Counted from the stretch's first letter, positions 21,503 to 30,773 are shown. The stretch: 64,000 nucleotides of DNA from Nocardiopsis ansamitocini (GCF_030268225.1 NZ_BSQG01000004.1:186001-250000); one strand, 5' to 3'. Notes: a model not told the origin generated them from the sequence alone. Numbers and translations: made by a program.

Positions 21503-22960
21503 TCAGCCCTCGGGAGTCGGCATGGGCGGGCCGGGGCAGGTGTCCGTGGTGGTCCGGCCGGTGGCGAAGAAGTCGACGGCCGCCGTGGCGCAATCGAGGT
21601 CGGACAGGGTGCCGTGACCGTCGTCGTCGACGGTCATGACCTCTCCGCCGATCACGTCGCGCATGTCCTCTGCCCAGGCGTGCGGAGTGACCATCTCCTT
21701 GGAGTGGCCCACCAGCTGAAGGGGGCTCTGCCCCTGGCGCAGGTCGGGGCCCTCGCCCTCCTCGGGCCATCCCACGCAGAGGTGCTCGTAGAAGCCCATG
21801 GCGCCCACGGCGGGGTAGCGCTCGGCCCGCTCGGTGCGGTTGCGCCACACCTCGTCGAAGTCACGGGGGCTGTCGGAGTCGTTGCAGAACAGCGCGACCT
21901 GGGCGAAGGCGGTGAACCCGTAGGTCTCGGCGTCCCACCCGGTGTCCGGCGCCTGTCTCTGGGAGAACCCCCATTCGGGCACGCCGCCATCCAGGAGCAT
22001 GCCTAGCGCACGCGCGTTGGCGGGCCACTCGCGTTCGGGTGTCGCCAGAAGCATGGTCACGGTGTTTCCGTCGGCGACCGTCCCGTCGGGCCCGGTTCGG
22101 GGGTGCTCGGTCAACGCGTCCCGGAGCGCGAGGACGTCCTCGCGCAGCCGGGCGGCGTCCGAGCCGTGTCCGTAGACGTCGTGGTGGTGGGCCATCCACG
22201 CGGTGAACCGGTGGAAGACGGCCTCACCGGCCTCGACTTGTCCCGCCTCCAGGTGGGTGAGAGAGCTGTCCGGCGAGACCACCGAGTCCAGGAGCATGGC
22301 CTCGATCCGGTCGTCGTGGAGCGAACGGTAGGTGGCACCGAGCAGGGTTCCCCAGGACACCCCGTAATAGCCGATGGTCTCCTCACCCAGGGCCTCGCGG
22401 ATCAGCTCCATGTCCCGGGCCGCGTTCTCCACGGTCAGGGAGGCGACCAACTCGGGGTCGTTGGCGTGGCAGGCGGTGTTCATCCGGCTCTGCTCCTCCG
22501 CCACGTGGCGGTCCCTGCCTTCGGCGTCCAGGCCGGGATCGGGTTCGGTCATCTCGTAGTCGCACTCCAGGGCGCTGCTGTAGCCCACGCCGCGGGTGTC
22601 GAAACCGATGAGGTCGTGGCGCAGGCCCAGGTCCGCGGCGGAACTCCCCAGGATGCGCTGCGGCATGGTCACCCCCTGCATGCCCGGGCCTCCGGGGTTG
22701 AACAGGACGGGGTAGGCGTTCTCCTCGGCGGCGGGCACCCGGGCTACCGCGATCTCGATGGTGCGCCCGTCGGGATCTTCGTGATCCAGTGGCACCGGTA
22801 CCGAGGCGCACAGGGTGCGGTCGTCGTCCTCGTCCCAGCCTCGGGCGGTGTCGGAACACAACCGCCACTCCAGGTCCGGGGCGGCCGAGGCCGGGACGGC
22901 GGCGGCGGTCAGCAACAGGCCGGAGACCGCGGTCAGTGCGGCGCTGCGGGCAAAGAGCAC
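21503..22960 (-). CDS. Secreted S33-family peptidase (tripeptidyl aminopeptidase-like)
   Basis: A 485-residue alpha/beta hydrolase. Residues 1-25 are a signal peptide (LFARSAALTAVSGLLLTAAAVPASA, cut after ASA). NPGGPGMQG is the oxyanion-hole region, YYGVSWGTLLGA carries the nucleophile Ser, and DDDGHGTL supplies the His near the C-terminus. Family members cleave short peptides from protein N-termini outside the cell. I chose the GTG at 22960, with GGAGAA 5 bases upstream; a longer frame upstream has no signal peptide at its start. Confidence 0.88.
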   Translation of the reverse strand: MLFARSAALTAVSGLLLTAAAVPASAAPDLEWRLCSDTARGWDEDDDRTLCASVPVPLDHEDPDGRTIEIAVARVPAAEENAYPVLFNPGGPGMQGVTMPQRILGSSAADLGLRHDLIGFDTRGVGYSSALECDYEMTEPDPGLDAEGRDRHVAEEQSRMNTACHANDPELVASLTVENAARDMELIREALGEETIGYYGVSWGTLLGATYRSLHDDRIEAMLLDSVVSPDSSLTHLEAGQVEAGEAVFHRFTAWMAHHHDVYGHGSDAARLREDVLALRDALTEHPRTGPDGTVADGNTVTMLLATPEREWPANARALGMLLDGGVPEWGFSQRQAPDTGWDAETYGFTAFAQVALFCNDSDSPRDFDEVWRNRTERAERYPAVGAMGFYEHLCVGWPEEGEGPDLRQGQSPLQLVGHSKEMVTPHAWAEDMRDVIGGEVMTVDDDGHGTLSDLDCATAAVDFFATGRTTTDTCPGPPMPTPEG

Positions 22961-23322
22961 GGGGGTTCTCCGCTCAAATGGGGTCAGGGGTCGCAAACAG
23001 GCTATTTTCGCCTGCCCCACCCGCACCTCCGACCGGAGGACGAACCCGCGAGCGACTAAAGGAGGGGGCCCGGGACCGCGCGCGTCCTCCCCGACAGGAC
23101 GGCGGGTGCGCACCGTCACGGGTGTCGGCTCCTGTGACGCGAGGGCGGCCCCGCGGCGACCGGCCGCCCTGGGTACGCCGGTGACCGCTCCGAAGCTCCA
23201 TCGCTTCCCTAGGAGGAACGGCTCCGGCGTTCGGACGAACACCGGGCAACAGAGCTGTTCGGGGCCGGCTCCTGGCCGGCCACGGGCAACGGTGACGACG
23301 CTTGCCGCCCCCGGGCCAGCCG
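22961..23322. other. Intergenic region, promoter of S33 peptidase
   Basis: About 360 bases. Besides the peptidase promoter I see only a GC-rich hairpin-like stretch (GCCGG ... CCGGC near 23265) that could end transcription from either side. Confidence 0.4.
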
Positions 23323-23892
23323 TCACACCTTGTTGCGGCATCCGGCGAGGAGGAGGGCGACCATGTCCTTGGCGTCGGCCTGGCCGTAGTCGGGGCCGGT
23401 GATGCAGAGGTTCCCGATGGCGCGCAGGAGCGTGTACGCGGCGACACCGGGGCGGAGCTCCTCGGTGGCGGCACAGGCGTCCAGCAATGACGCGCAGGCC
23501 GGAACCAGGGTGTCGAGCATGAGGGCGTGGAGGTTCTCCAGTCCTGGGTCGCCCGACCCCAGCGCCGCGCCGAGGCCGTGCTTGGTCACCAGAAAGTCCA
23601 CGAACGCGTCTGTCCACAGGGCCAGAGCGGTGAACGGCGAGGCGGATTCCTCAAGAAGCCGGGGTGCGAGAGCGGTACAGGCGTCGATCTGGTGCCGGTA
23701 GACGGCCGTGACGAGATCCGCACGGGTCGGGAAGTTCCGGTAGACCGTGCCGACACCGACCCCGGCGCGTTCGGCGATGTCGCGGACGGGCGCCTGGATC
23801 CCCCTGTCCACGAAGACTGCCGCAGCGGCCTCCAGCACACCACTGCGGGTGCGCTGGGCCTGTGCTTGGCGTACCCCGACCGACTCCGGCAC
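23323..23892 (-). CDS. TetR/AcrR family regulator
   Basis: A 189-residue TetR protein. Head: QRTRSGVLEAAAAVFVDRGIQAPVRDIAERAGVGVGTVYRNFPTRADLVTAVY (residues about 12-63). The ligand domain is helical and ends in a TetR_C pattern (LRAIGNLCITGPDYG). I chose the GTG at 23892 because the longer frame runs through two operator palindromes. It faces an alpha/beta hydrolase gene, which it most likely represses together with itself. Confidence 0.88.
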   Translation of the reverse strand: MPESVGVRQAQAQRTRSGVLEAAAAVFVDRGIQAPVRDIAERAGVGVGTVYRNFPTRADLVTAVYRHQIDACTALAPRLLEESASPFTALALWTDAFVDFLVTKHGLGAALGSGDPGLENLHALMLDTLVPACASLLDACAATEELRPGVAAYTLLRAIGNLCITGPDYGQADAKDMVALLLAGCRNKV

Positions 23893-23908
23893 GGATGCCC
23901 CCTTGTTC

Positions 23909-23955
23909 GCGGAACAATGTTCCGCTAATTTGGCGGAACGACGCTCCGCCAAATT
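23909..23955. promoter_or_regulatory. Twin TetR operators
   Basis: Two perfect dyads lie two bases apart. The first is GCGGAACA-A-TGTTCCGC (23909-23925). The second is AATTTGGCGGA (23927-23937) / TCCGCCAAATT (23945-23955) with a 7-bp spacer. Both contain GCGGAAC-like half-sites, so the TetR protein may occupy both and shut the divergent promoters. Confidence 0.75.
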
Positions 23956-23992
23956 ATGGCATCCCGGTACTCATGGAAAGTGTGGCTCCCTC

Positions 23993-24898
23993 ATGCCCTC
24001 GTCCCACTCGCTCAGCCAACAGATCGTCTCGGTCAAGCCCATCGTCGTCCCCTCGCCCGGGCGCGGCATCGACCTTCAGGTGAAGGTCACCGCACCCCGC
24101 TCGGGCCACAACCTGCCCGTGATCGTCTTCTCCCACGGGAACGCGTGGTCACTGGACGGGTACGAGCCCCTCGTCGACCGGTGGGCCGCCGCCGGATTCG
24201 TCGTGGTACAGCCCACCCACCTGGACTCCCGGCGCAACGCCATCGCCTGGGGCGACCCGCGTTTCGCCACCATCTGGCGCGTGCGGATCACCGACCTGCA
24301 CGCAGTCCTCGACCACCTCGCGGACGTTCTGGCCCAGGCCGGTCTGGAGACCCGCGCCGACCCTGAGCGCACTGCCGTGGTCGGCCACTCCTGGGGCGCC
24401 CAGACCGCGGGCGCCCTCCTCGGTGCGCGCGTGCTGGACGCCGAGGGTGGTGCGGGAGAGGACTTCTCCCACTCCGCGGTTTCGGCCGGCGCGCTGATCG
24501 GGGCGACGGGAACCGGCGACACCCTCACCCCGTTCGCCGCCGAGAACCTTCCGTTCATGAAGCCGGACTTCTCCACCATGACCGCACCGGCCCTGATCGT
24601 CGCGGGGGGCAAGGACGACTCGCAGCTCTCCACCCGCGGGCCGGAGTGGTTCACCGACGCCTACCACCTCGGCCCGGCGCCCAAGAGCCTGCTCACCATC
24701 ACCGAGGCCGAGCACACCATGGGCGGAATCGCCGGCGAGAAGGTCGCCGAGACCACCGACGAGGACCCCGCCCGTGTCGCCCTCACAGCCGACACGATCT
24801 CCGCCTACCTCCGCTCGGTCCTCGGCCTCGACGACTCCGGGTGGGCCGCCTTGAACGGCACCGCCGGCGACGGTGGGTGGAGCCTCGCCAGCAAATGA
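23993..24898 (+). CDS. Alpha/beta hydrolase, chlorophyllase/PHB-depolymerase-like
   Basis: A 301-residue hydrolase without a signal peptide. LPVIVFSHGNAWSLDGY is the oxyanion-hole strand, TAVVGHSWGAQTAGALLGA the nucleophile elbow (GHSWG), PALIVAGGKDDS carries the acid, and TEAEHTMGG the His. The pattern matches chlorophyllase-like esterases of bacteria. The substrate is likely a small ester whose presence is sensed by the divergent TetR. The ATG at 23993 lies 37 bases after the operator. Confidence 0.82.
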   Translation: MPSSHSLSQQIVSVKPIVVPSPGRGIDLQVKVTAPRSGHNLPVIVFSHGNAWSLDGYEPLVDRWAAAGFVVVQPTHLDSRRNAIAWGDPRFATIWRVRITDLHAVLDHLADVLAQAGLETRADPERTAVVGHSWGAQTAGALLGARVLDAEGGAGEDFSHSAVSAGALIGATGTGDTLTPFAAENLPFMKPDFSTMTAPALIVAGGKDDSQLSTRGPEWFTDAYHLGPAPKSLLTITEAEHTMGGIAGEKVAETTDEDPARVALTADTISAYLRSVLGLDDSGWAALNGTAGDGGWSLASK

Positions 24899-25241
24899 CC
24901 TCGGTCCGACCACCGTCGTGTACTGGGTGGTCGGCAATGCGGGGCGGGGCTCGGCACCGGAGTGCGCCCCGACCCCGCCGGGCCCGTCGGCGCTTATCCG
25001 GAGGGGGTCCGGCTCGGGGTGGGCCGGTTCCTCGGTGGACTTCCCGTACGCCACAACCTGCTCATCAGTGGGTACCCCACCGGCGCGAAGCGGACGTGGC
25101 ACCGACACCCGTCCGACGGTCTTTTCCGCGAACCGCGGTGGAGCCCTCGCCGCTGGACTTCGCCTTCGTCGTCATCGTCACCGGGGACCGCTCGTCTCTT
25201 CGTGCGGCATGACCGGCCTTCCACGCGCTCGCGATGGGCGA
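24899..25241. other. Gene-free gap between convergent genes
   Basis: About 340 bases. A plus-strand frame near 24965-25120 reads PEGVRLGVGRFLGGLPVRHN but has no start, RBS or family I recognise. I see no clear terminator either. Confidence 0.35.
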
Positions 25242-26000
25242 CTACATCCGTGTCCGTGCATACGCGTGCAGCGCGTCGCGGACGAACGCTGCTCCCTCTG
25301 CACCGTGGTATTTGGCGGCGAAGCGCGGATCGTCGACGTAGGTGTGGCCCAAGCCTTCCACCATCTGGATCGAACGGTCCCGGTCGCCCTCGGCGGTAGG
25401 GGTGCCGGGGATCTCGCGCAGCCATTGGACGTGCCGGGCCGCCAGTGACTGCGCGCGCCCCGACGTCGGGGAAACCCCGGTCTTCCACACGTCGCCCCAT
25501 GCGGCTACGAGATCCTCGCTGGCCTGCTTCCAGGCCAGCTGCTCTTCGAGGCTCTTGGAGTGCCACCAGTCGTTGCTCGCCCGGAAGGCGCGCTCGCCCC
25601 AGCGCGAGGTCACCTCTTCCTCGTAGCGGTCGTTGAACCCGTCGAGCATCACGTCCATGCACGGTTCGGCCCCGGCCAGGGCGGCTTCGAGGGTGTGCCG
25701 CACCGCATGGATCCGCTGCTCGATCCGGTCCCGTTCGCCTTCCAGCTCCGCGATGTGCGCCCTGAGCCCGTCGTGCTCGTCGACCTCCTCCGCCAGGACG
25801 TCGGCGATGGCCGACAGGCCCATCCCCAACGTGCGCATCAAGAGGATCCGTTGCAGACGGGCGACCGCACCGGGGCCGTAGTAGCGGTACCCGTTCGCGC
25901 CCACGCGGGAGGGTGCCAGGAGTCCGATGCGGTCGTAGTGGCGCAGGGCGCGGCTCGTGATGCCGGCCCTCGTCGCGAGTTCGTTGATCGTCCACTCCAT
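25242..26000 (-). CDS. MerR-family regulator with TipAS domain
   Basis: A 252-residue TipA-like regulator. Residues 1-70: MEWTINELATRAGITSRALRHYD and GYRYYGPGAVARLQRILLMRTLGM. A coiled helix follows to about 115. The C-terminal half is the TipAS drug-sensing fold (MDVMLDGFNDRYEEEVTSRWGERAFRASNDWW... EDLVAAWGDVW). TipAS domains bind thiopeptides and other toxic compounds and turn the promoter on. It is the second gene after the DUF2268 peptidase on the same strand (65-base gap), so both are probably driven by the MerR-type promoter at 26962-26992. Confidence 0.88.
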   Translation of the reverse strand: MEWTINELATRAGITSRALRHYDRIGLLAPSRVGANGYRYYGPGAVARLQRILLMRTLGMGLSAIADVLAEEVDEHDGLRAHIAELEGERDRIEQRIHAVRHTLEAALAGAEPCMDVMLDGFNDRYEEEVTSRWGERAFRASNDWWHSKSLEEQLAWKQASEDLVAAWGDVWKTGVSPTSGRAQSLAARHVQWLREIPGTPTAEGDRDRSIQMVEGLGHTYVDDPRFAAKYHGAEGAAFVRDALHAYARTRM

Positions 26001-26065
26001 CGCCTGCTCCTGATTGTCGCGACCTGTCGGTCGGCCCCCGACCTCCCGAGCAGGCTGCCAGGTGA

Positions 26066-26953
26066 CTAGCCCTCGTGGCGAAGCGCCGTAGCGATGATCT
26101 CCGACTTCCCGGCGTGCAGGGCCTGTGCAGCGGTCTGCCCCGTCGCTGCCAGGTAGGCGTCGACCAGCCTGTTGCCGACGGCGTACCCCGCCCCGGTCGG
26201 CAGACCGACCGGGGCAGCGCCGAAGCGCTCCGCGGTGGCGTCGCCGTGCACCCAGGCCGTGAAGTTGTGCATCCCGGTCACGTCGAGTCCGGACACCACT
26301 TTGGCGAAGACCGCCTCGTTATGCAGGTGGGGCACCCCGATGCGGGTGCGGCCGAGTCCGTCGCCATAGAGCTGGCGGGCGAACGCGTCGGCCAGGCCCT
26401 CCGAGACCACGTGCTCGCCGACCGTGACGGTCATGGGGTTCCACTCGACCCCGCCGGGGCCGTAGCGCAGGTTGTGGTTGAGCTCGTGCACAGCGGTGGC
26501 CTCCACCCGTTCCACGTTCTCGGGGAAGGGCCACAGCGTGATCACGATGTAGCCCGATATTCCGCCGTTCCCGGTCACTCCGAGGCTCGGGCCCATGAAG
26601 TGGGCGTCGCCGGGGTCGCCGAGCACGACCAGCACGGTGATGTCCGGGGCCTCCAGCCCCGGTGTCGCCGCCGTCTGCACGGCGAGAGCGTCGTCGAGGG
26701 CACGCTGCATCCGTTCCCAAGCCCCGGCCGCCGCCAGCGTCTCCAGTGCGTCGAGGCAGCGCTTCTCGTCACGGTCGACGGGAAATCCGGACGCCTGCCG
26801 GTGCATGTCCACCAGATCGACGTCTCCGGGGAAGTAGCGGTACATGCCGCTGAGGGGGTGGAGCATCGAGCGCAGCAGGGCGACACGGTCCGCGGCGGGA
26901 GCCCGCAGGATGCGCGTCATGGCGGAGTAGGTGTCGAGAACGGTGATCGTCAT
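26066..26953 (-). CDS. DUF2268-type putative zinc peptidase
   Basis: A 295-residue soluble protein. The motif VEATAVHELNHNLRYG gives HExxH-like zinc ligands (HELNH) in the middle of the protein, and GLADAFARQLYGD follows, as in DUF2268 proteins, which are predicted Zn-dependent proteases. No signal peptide is present, so it acts in the cytoplasm. The ATG at 26953 has GGGGGAC upstream. It is transcribed with a TipAS-type MerR regulator, which suggests a stress- or drug-linked role. The substrate is unknown. Confidence 0.82.
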   Translation of the reverse strand: MTITVLDTYSAMTRILRAPAADRVALLRSMLHPLSGMYRYFPGDVDLVDMHRQASGFPVDRDEKRCLDALETLAAAGAWERMQRALDDALAVQTAATPGLEAPDITVLVVLGDPGDAHFMGPSLGVTGNGGISGYIVITLWPFPENVERVEATAVHELNHNLRYGPGGVEWNPMTVTVGEHVVSEGLADAFARQLYGDGLGRTRIGVPHLHNEAVFAKVVSGLDVTGMHNFTAWVHGDATAERFGAAPVGLPTGAGYAVGNRLVDAYLAATGQTAAQALHAGKSEIIATALRHEG

Positions 26954-26961
26954 GTCCCCCG

Positions 26962-26992
26962 ACACTAGAGATTGACGCAGCGTCAAGGTCAA
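26962..26992 (-). promoter_or_regulatory. MerR-type promoter of the DUF2268-MerR operon
   Basis: On the minus strand TTGACC (26992-26987), a 19-bp spacer, and TAGTGT (26967-26962). The spacer holds a perfect dyad TTGACGC-T-GCGTCAA (26972-26986). The ATG follows after 8 bases. Confidence 0.78.
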
Positions 26993-27017
26993 CCGGAAAA
27001 GCGCCGAGACCGGATCG

Positions 27018-27043
27018 GGCCCGCCCCTGGTGAGGGGCGGGCC
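27018..27043. terminator. Hairpin after the ABC permease gene
   Basis: Perfect 11-bp stem GGCCCGCCCCT / AGGGGCGGGCC with loop GGTG, 14 bases beyond the permease stop on the minus strand. Confidence 0.75.
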
Positions 27044-27056
27044 ACGGACGCGGGGT

Positions 27057-29642
27057 CTACTCGCTGGCCAGCGCCCCGGTGATCGAGGTGGCCGCGGCGC
27101 GGCGGGCGGGCAGCAGGGAGGCCAGCAGTCCGGCCAGGACGGCCACCCCGATGAACACCGCGATCTGGCCGAGGGGGAGCCCCAACAGGACGTTGGGAAG
27201 GAGTGCGGCGGTCGCCGCCCAGCCGAACACGATGCCCAGCACGATGCCGATTCCGGCGCCGATCAGGCAGAGCATGACGGCCTCCGTCCCGAGCATGCGT
27301 CGCAGTTGGCCTTTCTCCAGTCCCAGGGCGCGAAGCAGGGCGGACTCGCGGGTGCGCTCCAGGACCGACAGGGCCATGGTGTTGGAGATGCCGAACACCG
27401 CGATGACGATGGCCAGGCCGAGCATCGCCGCGATGGCGTAGAACGCGGTCTCCAGTACCTGGGTGAACTCCTCCCTGATCTCGCTGGTGGAGAAGACCTC
27501 CAGCGTGGGGTAGGGGTCGACCGCCGAGTAGACGGCATCACGGAGTTCCACGGCGGAGGCTTCTTCCGTTCCGCGCACGACGACCATGGAGTCGCCGGCC
27601 TGTTCGGGGGCCAGCGCGGCGAAGTCGTGCGGGTGGACGGTCAGCCCGTACCAAAGGGAGGAGCTCTCCACCACGGCCGCGACCTCAAGCGTCAGGTCCC
27701 CGGCCGGGGCCTCCAACGTGACCGTGTCCCCCAGCCCCAAGGTATCGGCGTGGGTCTCGGCGACCGCGACCGTGCCCGGCCCGAGGTCGGCGAGGTCGCC
27801 CTCGACCACCCCGCCCGGGATCTGGGAGCCGGCCTCGGCGCCTACGAAGGCCGACACCGGGACCGTTCCGTCCACCCCGGCGATCTCCTTCTCGCCGGTG
27901 CCCACAGAGGTGGTCTGCTGGGCGAAGACCGTTTCCACCTCCGGGGAGGACACCAGTTGGGCGCGCACCTCGTCGGGGACGGTGGAGAGGCCGTCCGGCA
28001 CCCCGTCCGGCCCGGACGCGACGTCCTCCACGCCCAGCATGGGCCTGATCTCGTAGTCGGAGGGGAACCGGGAGTCGAGTTCCTGGGTCATCGTGCGTTC
28101 GATCGAGGAACTGAGCACGGAGTAGCCGGTAATGAGGGTCGCGCCCACGGTGAGGGCGATCATGGCGGTGGCCGCGCGGCGCGGGCTGCGGATGGAGTTG
28201 TCCACAGCGAGCATGCTCGGCACGCCCACCCTGCGCAGGGGGACCCCGGCCAGGCGCACGATGCCGCGCACCAGCAGCGGTCCCAGGACCACCACGCCGA
28301 CGAAGGCGATCATGCCGGCTCCCGCGACGGCGAACAGGCCGGCGGTGTCGGGTCCGACGGCCAGGGCGAGGGCGACCGCTCCGGCCGAAGCCGCGAAGCA
28401 CAGCAGGCCGAACGCCACACGGATCCAGCCGGTCCCCTTCTCCAGTCCGGTGGCGGTGGCGCTGGTGCGCAGCGCCGCCAACGGGGGGACCCGGGTGGCA
28501 CGGACCGCGGGGACCATCGCCGAGAAGGTGGACGTCGCTGTTCCCACCAGCAGACCGGTCAGGATGGCGAGGGGCGTGATCACGACCGAAGTGCCCGCGT
28601 CGGCACCCATGAGCGGGCCGCCGACACGGAACGCGAGCAGACCGACGCCCATCCCGGCGAGCACGCCGATCGCGGAGGAGAGCAGACCCACGACGAAGGA
28701 CTCGGCCAGCACCGAGCGGAAGACCTGGCCGCGTGCGGCACCCACACAGCGCAGCAGGGCCAGTTCGCGTTGGCGCTGGGCGATGAGGATGGCGAAGGTG
28801 TTGTAGATGACGATCCCGGCCACGAAGACCGCGATGAGCGCGAACAGCAGTAGCGCGGCACGCATCACGTCGGCGCTCGCGCCGGCGTCGTCGGCCAACC
28901 GCTCACCGAAAGCGGTTCCCGTCGCGACCTCGGCATCCTCTCCGAGCACGGTCTCCACGGCAGCCGCTGCCTGCGCCTCGGACACCCCGTCGGCGGCCAG
29001 GGCGTCGATCTCGAAGTAGCCTTCGGCGCCGGTCACGGCTTTGAAGGACTCCGGGGTAAGGACCAGTGCGCCCCGGTAGCCGAAACCGGGTTCCAGCCCG
29101 AGGTCGAGCAATCCGGTGACGGTGAACGCGTGCTCGTTCTGTTCCTGGTCCAGGAGGGTGACCGTGTCACCGATGCCGAAACCGGTCTGGTCGGCGATCG
29201 AGGCGGCCAGGGCGATCTCGCCGTCGGAGGACGGCAGTTCACCTTCGGAGGCGGAGAAGCGTACGACCTCGTCGACGGTGATCGCCGCCGGTGGGAAGGT
29301 GCCGAAGGAACGGCCGGAATCGTCCAGCAGCACCGCCCCGCTCTGGCGCATGCCGCCGGCGTCGCTGATCTGGGGCAGGGCGCGGATCTGTTCGAGCTGC
29401 TGTTGGGTGAAGGGGACGGGCTCCTGGGACTCCTCTTCCGGGCCGGGAACGGGCAGACCGGGAGTGGCGATGGCGTCGACGCTGGTGGCGGCGCCCATGA
29501 CGGAGCGTTCGTAGTCGGCCTTGAGGGTGTCGGCGAAGACCATGGTTCCGGTGACGAACACTACGCCGAGCACGATGGCCAGCACGGTGGTGACGTAGCG
29601 GGACTTGTGCAGTCGCAGGCCCGCCAGGGTGGTGCGCAGCAT
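27057..29642 (-). CDS. ABC transporter permease, FtsX/MacB type with two repeats
   Basis: An 861-residue integral membrane protein. One membrane helix near residues 15-38 precedes a large extracytoplasmic region (about 40-250). Three helices with the FtsX core (VFVAGIVIYNTFAILIAQRQRELALLRCVGAARGQ) follow. The pattern then repeats: a second extracytoplasmic domain (about 510-720) and a second FtsX core (FGISNTMALSVLERTRESALLRALGLEKGQLRR). This is the fused actinobacterial form, with both half-transporters in one chain. It works with the ATPase at 29646, from which it is separated by 3 bases. Likely exports a peptide, lipid or drug. Confidence 0.9.
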   Translation of the reverse strand: MLRTTLAGLRLHKSRYVTTVLAIVLGVVFVTGTMVFADTLKADYERSVMGAATSVDAIATPGLPVPGPEEESQEPVPFTQQQLEQIRALPQISDAGGMRQSGAVLLDDSGRSFGTFPPAAITVDEVVRFSASEGELPSSDGEIALAASIADQTGFGIGDTVTLLDQEQNEHAFTVTGLLDLGLEPGFGYRGALVLTPESFKAVTGAEGYFEIDALAADGVSEAQAAAAVETVLGEDAEVATGTAFGERLADDAGASADVMRAALLLFALIAVFVAGIVIYNTFAILIAQRQRELALLRCVGAARGQVFRSVLAESFVVGLLSSAIGVLAGMGVGLLAFRVGGPLMGADAGTSVVITPLAILTGLLVGTATSTFSAMVPAVRATRVPPLAALRTSATATGLEKGTGWIRVAFGLLCFAASAGAVALALAVGPDTAGLFAVAGAGMIAFVGVVVLGPLLVRGIVRLAGVPLRRVGVPSMLAVDNSIRSPRRAATAMIALTVGATLITGYSVLSSSIERTMTQELDSRFPSDYEIRPMLGVEDVASGPDGVPDGLSTVPDEVRAQLVSSPEVETVFAQQTTSVGTGEKEIAGVDGTVPVSAFVGAEAGSQIPGGVVEGDLADLGPGTVAVAETHADTLGLGDTVTLEAPAGDLTLEVAAVVESSSLWYGLTVHPHDFAALAPEQAGDSMVVVRGTEEASAVELRDAVYSAVDPYPTLEVFSTSEIREEFTQVLETAFYAIAAMLGLAIVIAVFGISNTMALSVLERTRESALLRALGLEKGQLRRMLGTEAVMLCLIGAGIGIVLGIVFGWAATAALLPNVLLGLPLGQIAVFIGVAVLAGLLASLLPARRAAATSITGALASE

Positions 29643-29645
29643 GGC

Positions 29646-30425
29646 TCAGACCTCCAGATTGAGCAGGCGGGCCGAGACGAGTTCGGCGGTGGGGTCGGTG
29701 ACCTCGTCGACCAGGCGGCCGTCGCGCAGGAAGACGACGCGGTCGGCGTAGGAGGCGGCGACGGGGTCGTGGGTGACCATGACGATGGTCTGGTGCAGTT
29801 CGCGGGTGGAGTTCTGCAGGAAGGCGAGGATCTCGGCGCCCGAGCGCGAGTCGAGGTTGCCGGTGGGCTCGTCGGCGTAGACGACCTCGGGGGCGTTGAG
29901 CAGGGCGCGGGCCACGGCAACGCGTTGCTGCTGGCCGCCGGAGAGTTTGGCGGGCAGGTGGTCCAGGCGCTCGCTCAGGCCCACGACGTCGACGATGTGG
30001 TCGAGGCGTGCCCGGTCGACGGTGCGTTTGGCGATCTGGGAGGGCAGGAGGATGTTCTGTCGGGCGGTGAGCATGGGCAGGAGGTTGAAGGACTGGAAGA
30101 TGAAGCCGATCCGGTCGCGGCGCAGGCGGGTGAGTTCGGCGTCGCGCATACCGGTGATCTGGGTGCGACCGAGGTGGACGGTGCCGGACGTGGAGGTGTC
30201 GAGTCCGGCAAGGCAGTGCATGAGGGTGGATTTCCCCGAGCCCGAGGGGCCCATGATGGCGGTGAAGGCACCACGGTGGAATTCGATGTCGACGCCGTCC
30301 AGGGCGTGGATTTGGCTGGCTCCGGTGTCATAGGTCTTGGTCAGTCCGCGAGCCACGACCACGGGTGGAGCGGTAACCGCGGGGTCGGACTGTGCGAAGG
30401 GGTGGTTCACGGCGGACGTGCCCAT
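29646..30425 (-). CDS. ABC transporter ATP-binding protein (LolD/MacB type)
   Basis: A 259-residue ATPase. Walker A GPSGSGKST, Q-loop FIFQSFNLLPMLTARQN, signature LSGGQQQRVAVARALL, Walker B EVVYADEPTGNLDS, and H-loop MVTHD are all intact. The LTKTYDTGASQIHALDGV start is typical of the MacB/LolD group that powers FtsX-like permeases. I chose ATG 30425, with GGAG 11 bases upstream, over a Pro/Arg-rich extension. Confidence 0.92.
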   Translation of the reverse strand: MGTSAVNHPFAQSDPAVTAPPVVVARGLTKTYDTGASQIHALDGVDIEFHRGAFTAIMGPSGSGKSTLMHCLAGLDTSTSGTVHLGRTQITGMRDAELTRLRRDRIGFIFQSFNLLPMLTARQNILLPSQIAKRTVDRARLDHIVDVVGLSERLDHLPAKLSGGQQQRVAVARALLNAPEVVYADEPTGNLDSRSGAEILAFLQNSTRELHQTIVMVTHDPVAASYADRVVFLRDGRLVDEVTDPTAELVSARLLNLEV

Positions 30426-30773
30426 GACGAACTGCTCCAAGGTGTCGGGGTGATTGCGGTGCCGGCGGCCGGGGCGTCCCGAGCCTTCCGGCGTGCTTCT
30501 CACGCTAGGTTCGGGCCCCCTGGCCGGACATCCCCCTTATGGACGACCCCTTCGTGTGCTTATGGACGATGCGGGGCCGGGTCCACGACGCTTTCGTCGG
30601 TGCGCCCCCGACGAAAGTCGGGGGCCGAGGAGCGGCGGGGCCTGTAGAGGGCCGCTCCGACTCTGAGCTGCGCGGGAACCCGCCGCAAGAACGGGAGACT
30701 GGCGATACTCCGCGCCAATGTCCCCGGGGCCCTGGCCTGCGGCCTCCCGGCGCTGTCGGCCGCGTGCCCGGGG
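30426..30773. promoter_or_regulatory. Promoter region of the ABC operon: direct repeats and a hairpin
   Basis: About 350 bases. A direct repeat CTTATGGACGA occurs at 30536-30546 and 30559-30569, 23 bases apart (about two helical turns), a layout used by response regulators. A perfect hairpin CTTTCGTCGG / CCGACGAAAG lies at 30591-30617. No gene is supported in this gap. Confidence 0.5.

Noticed and set aside
24962..25120. Plus-strand frame reading PEGVRLGVGRFLGGLPVRHN
   Set aside because: No start codon with RBS, no similarity I can name, and the frame runs antisense into the TipAS-type MerR gene.
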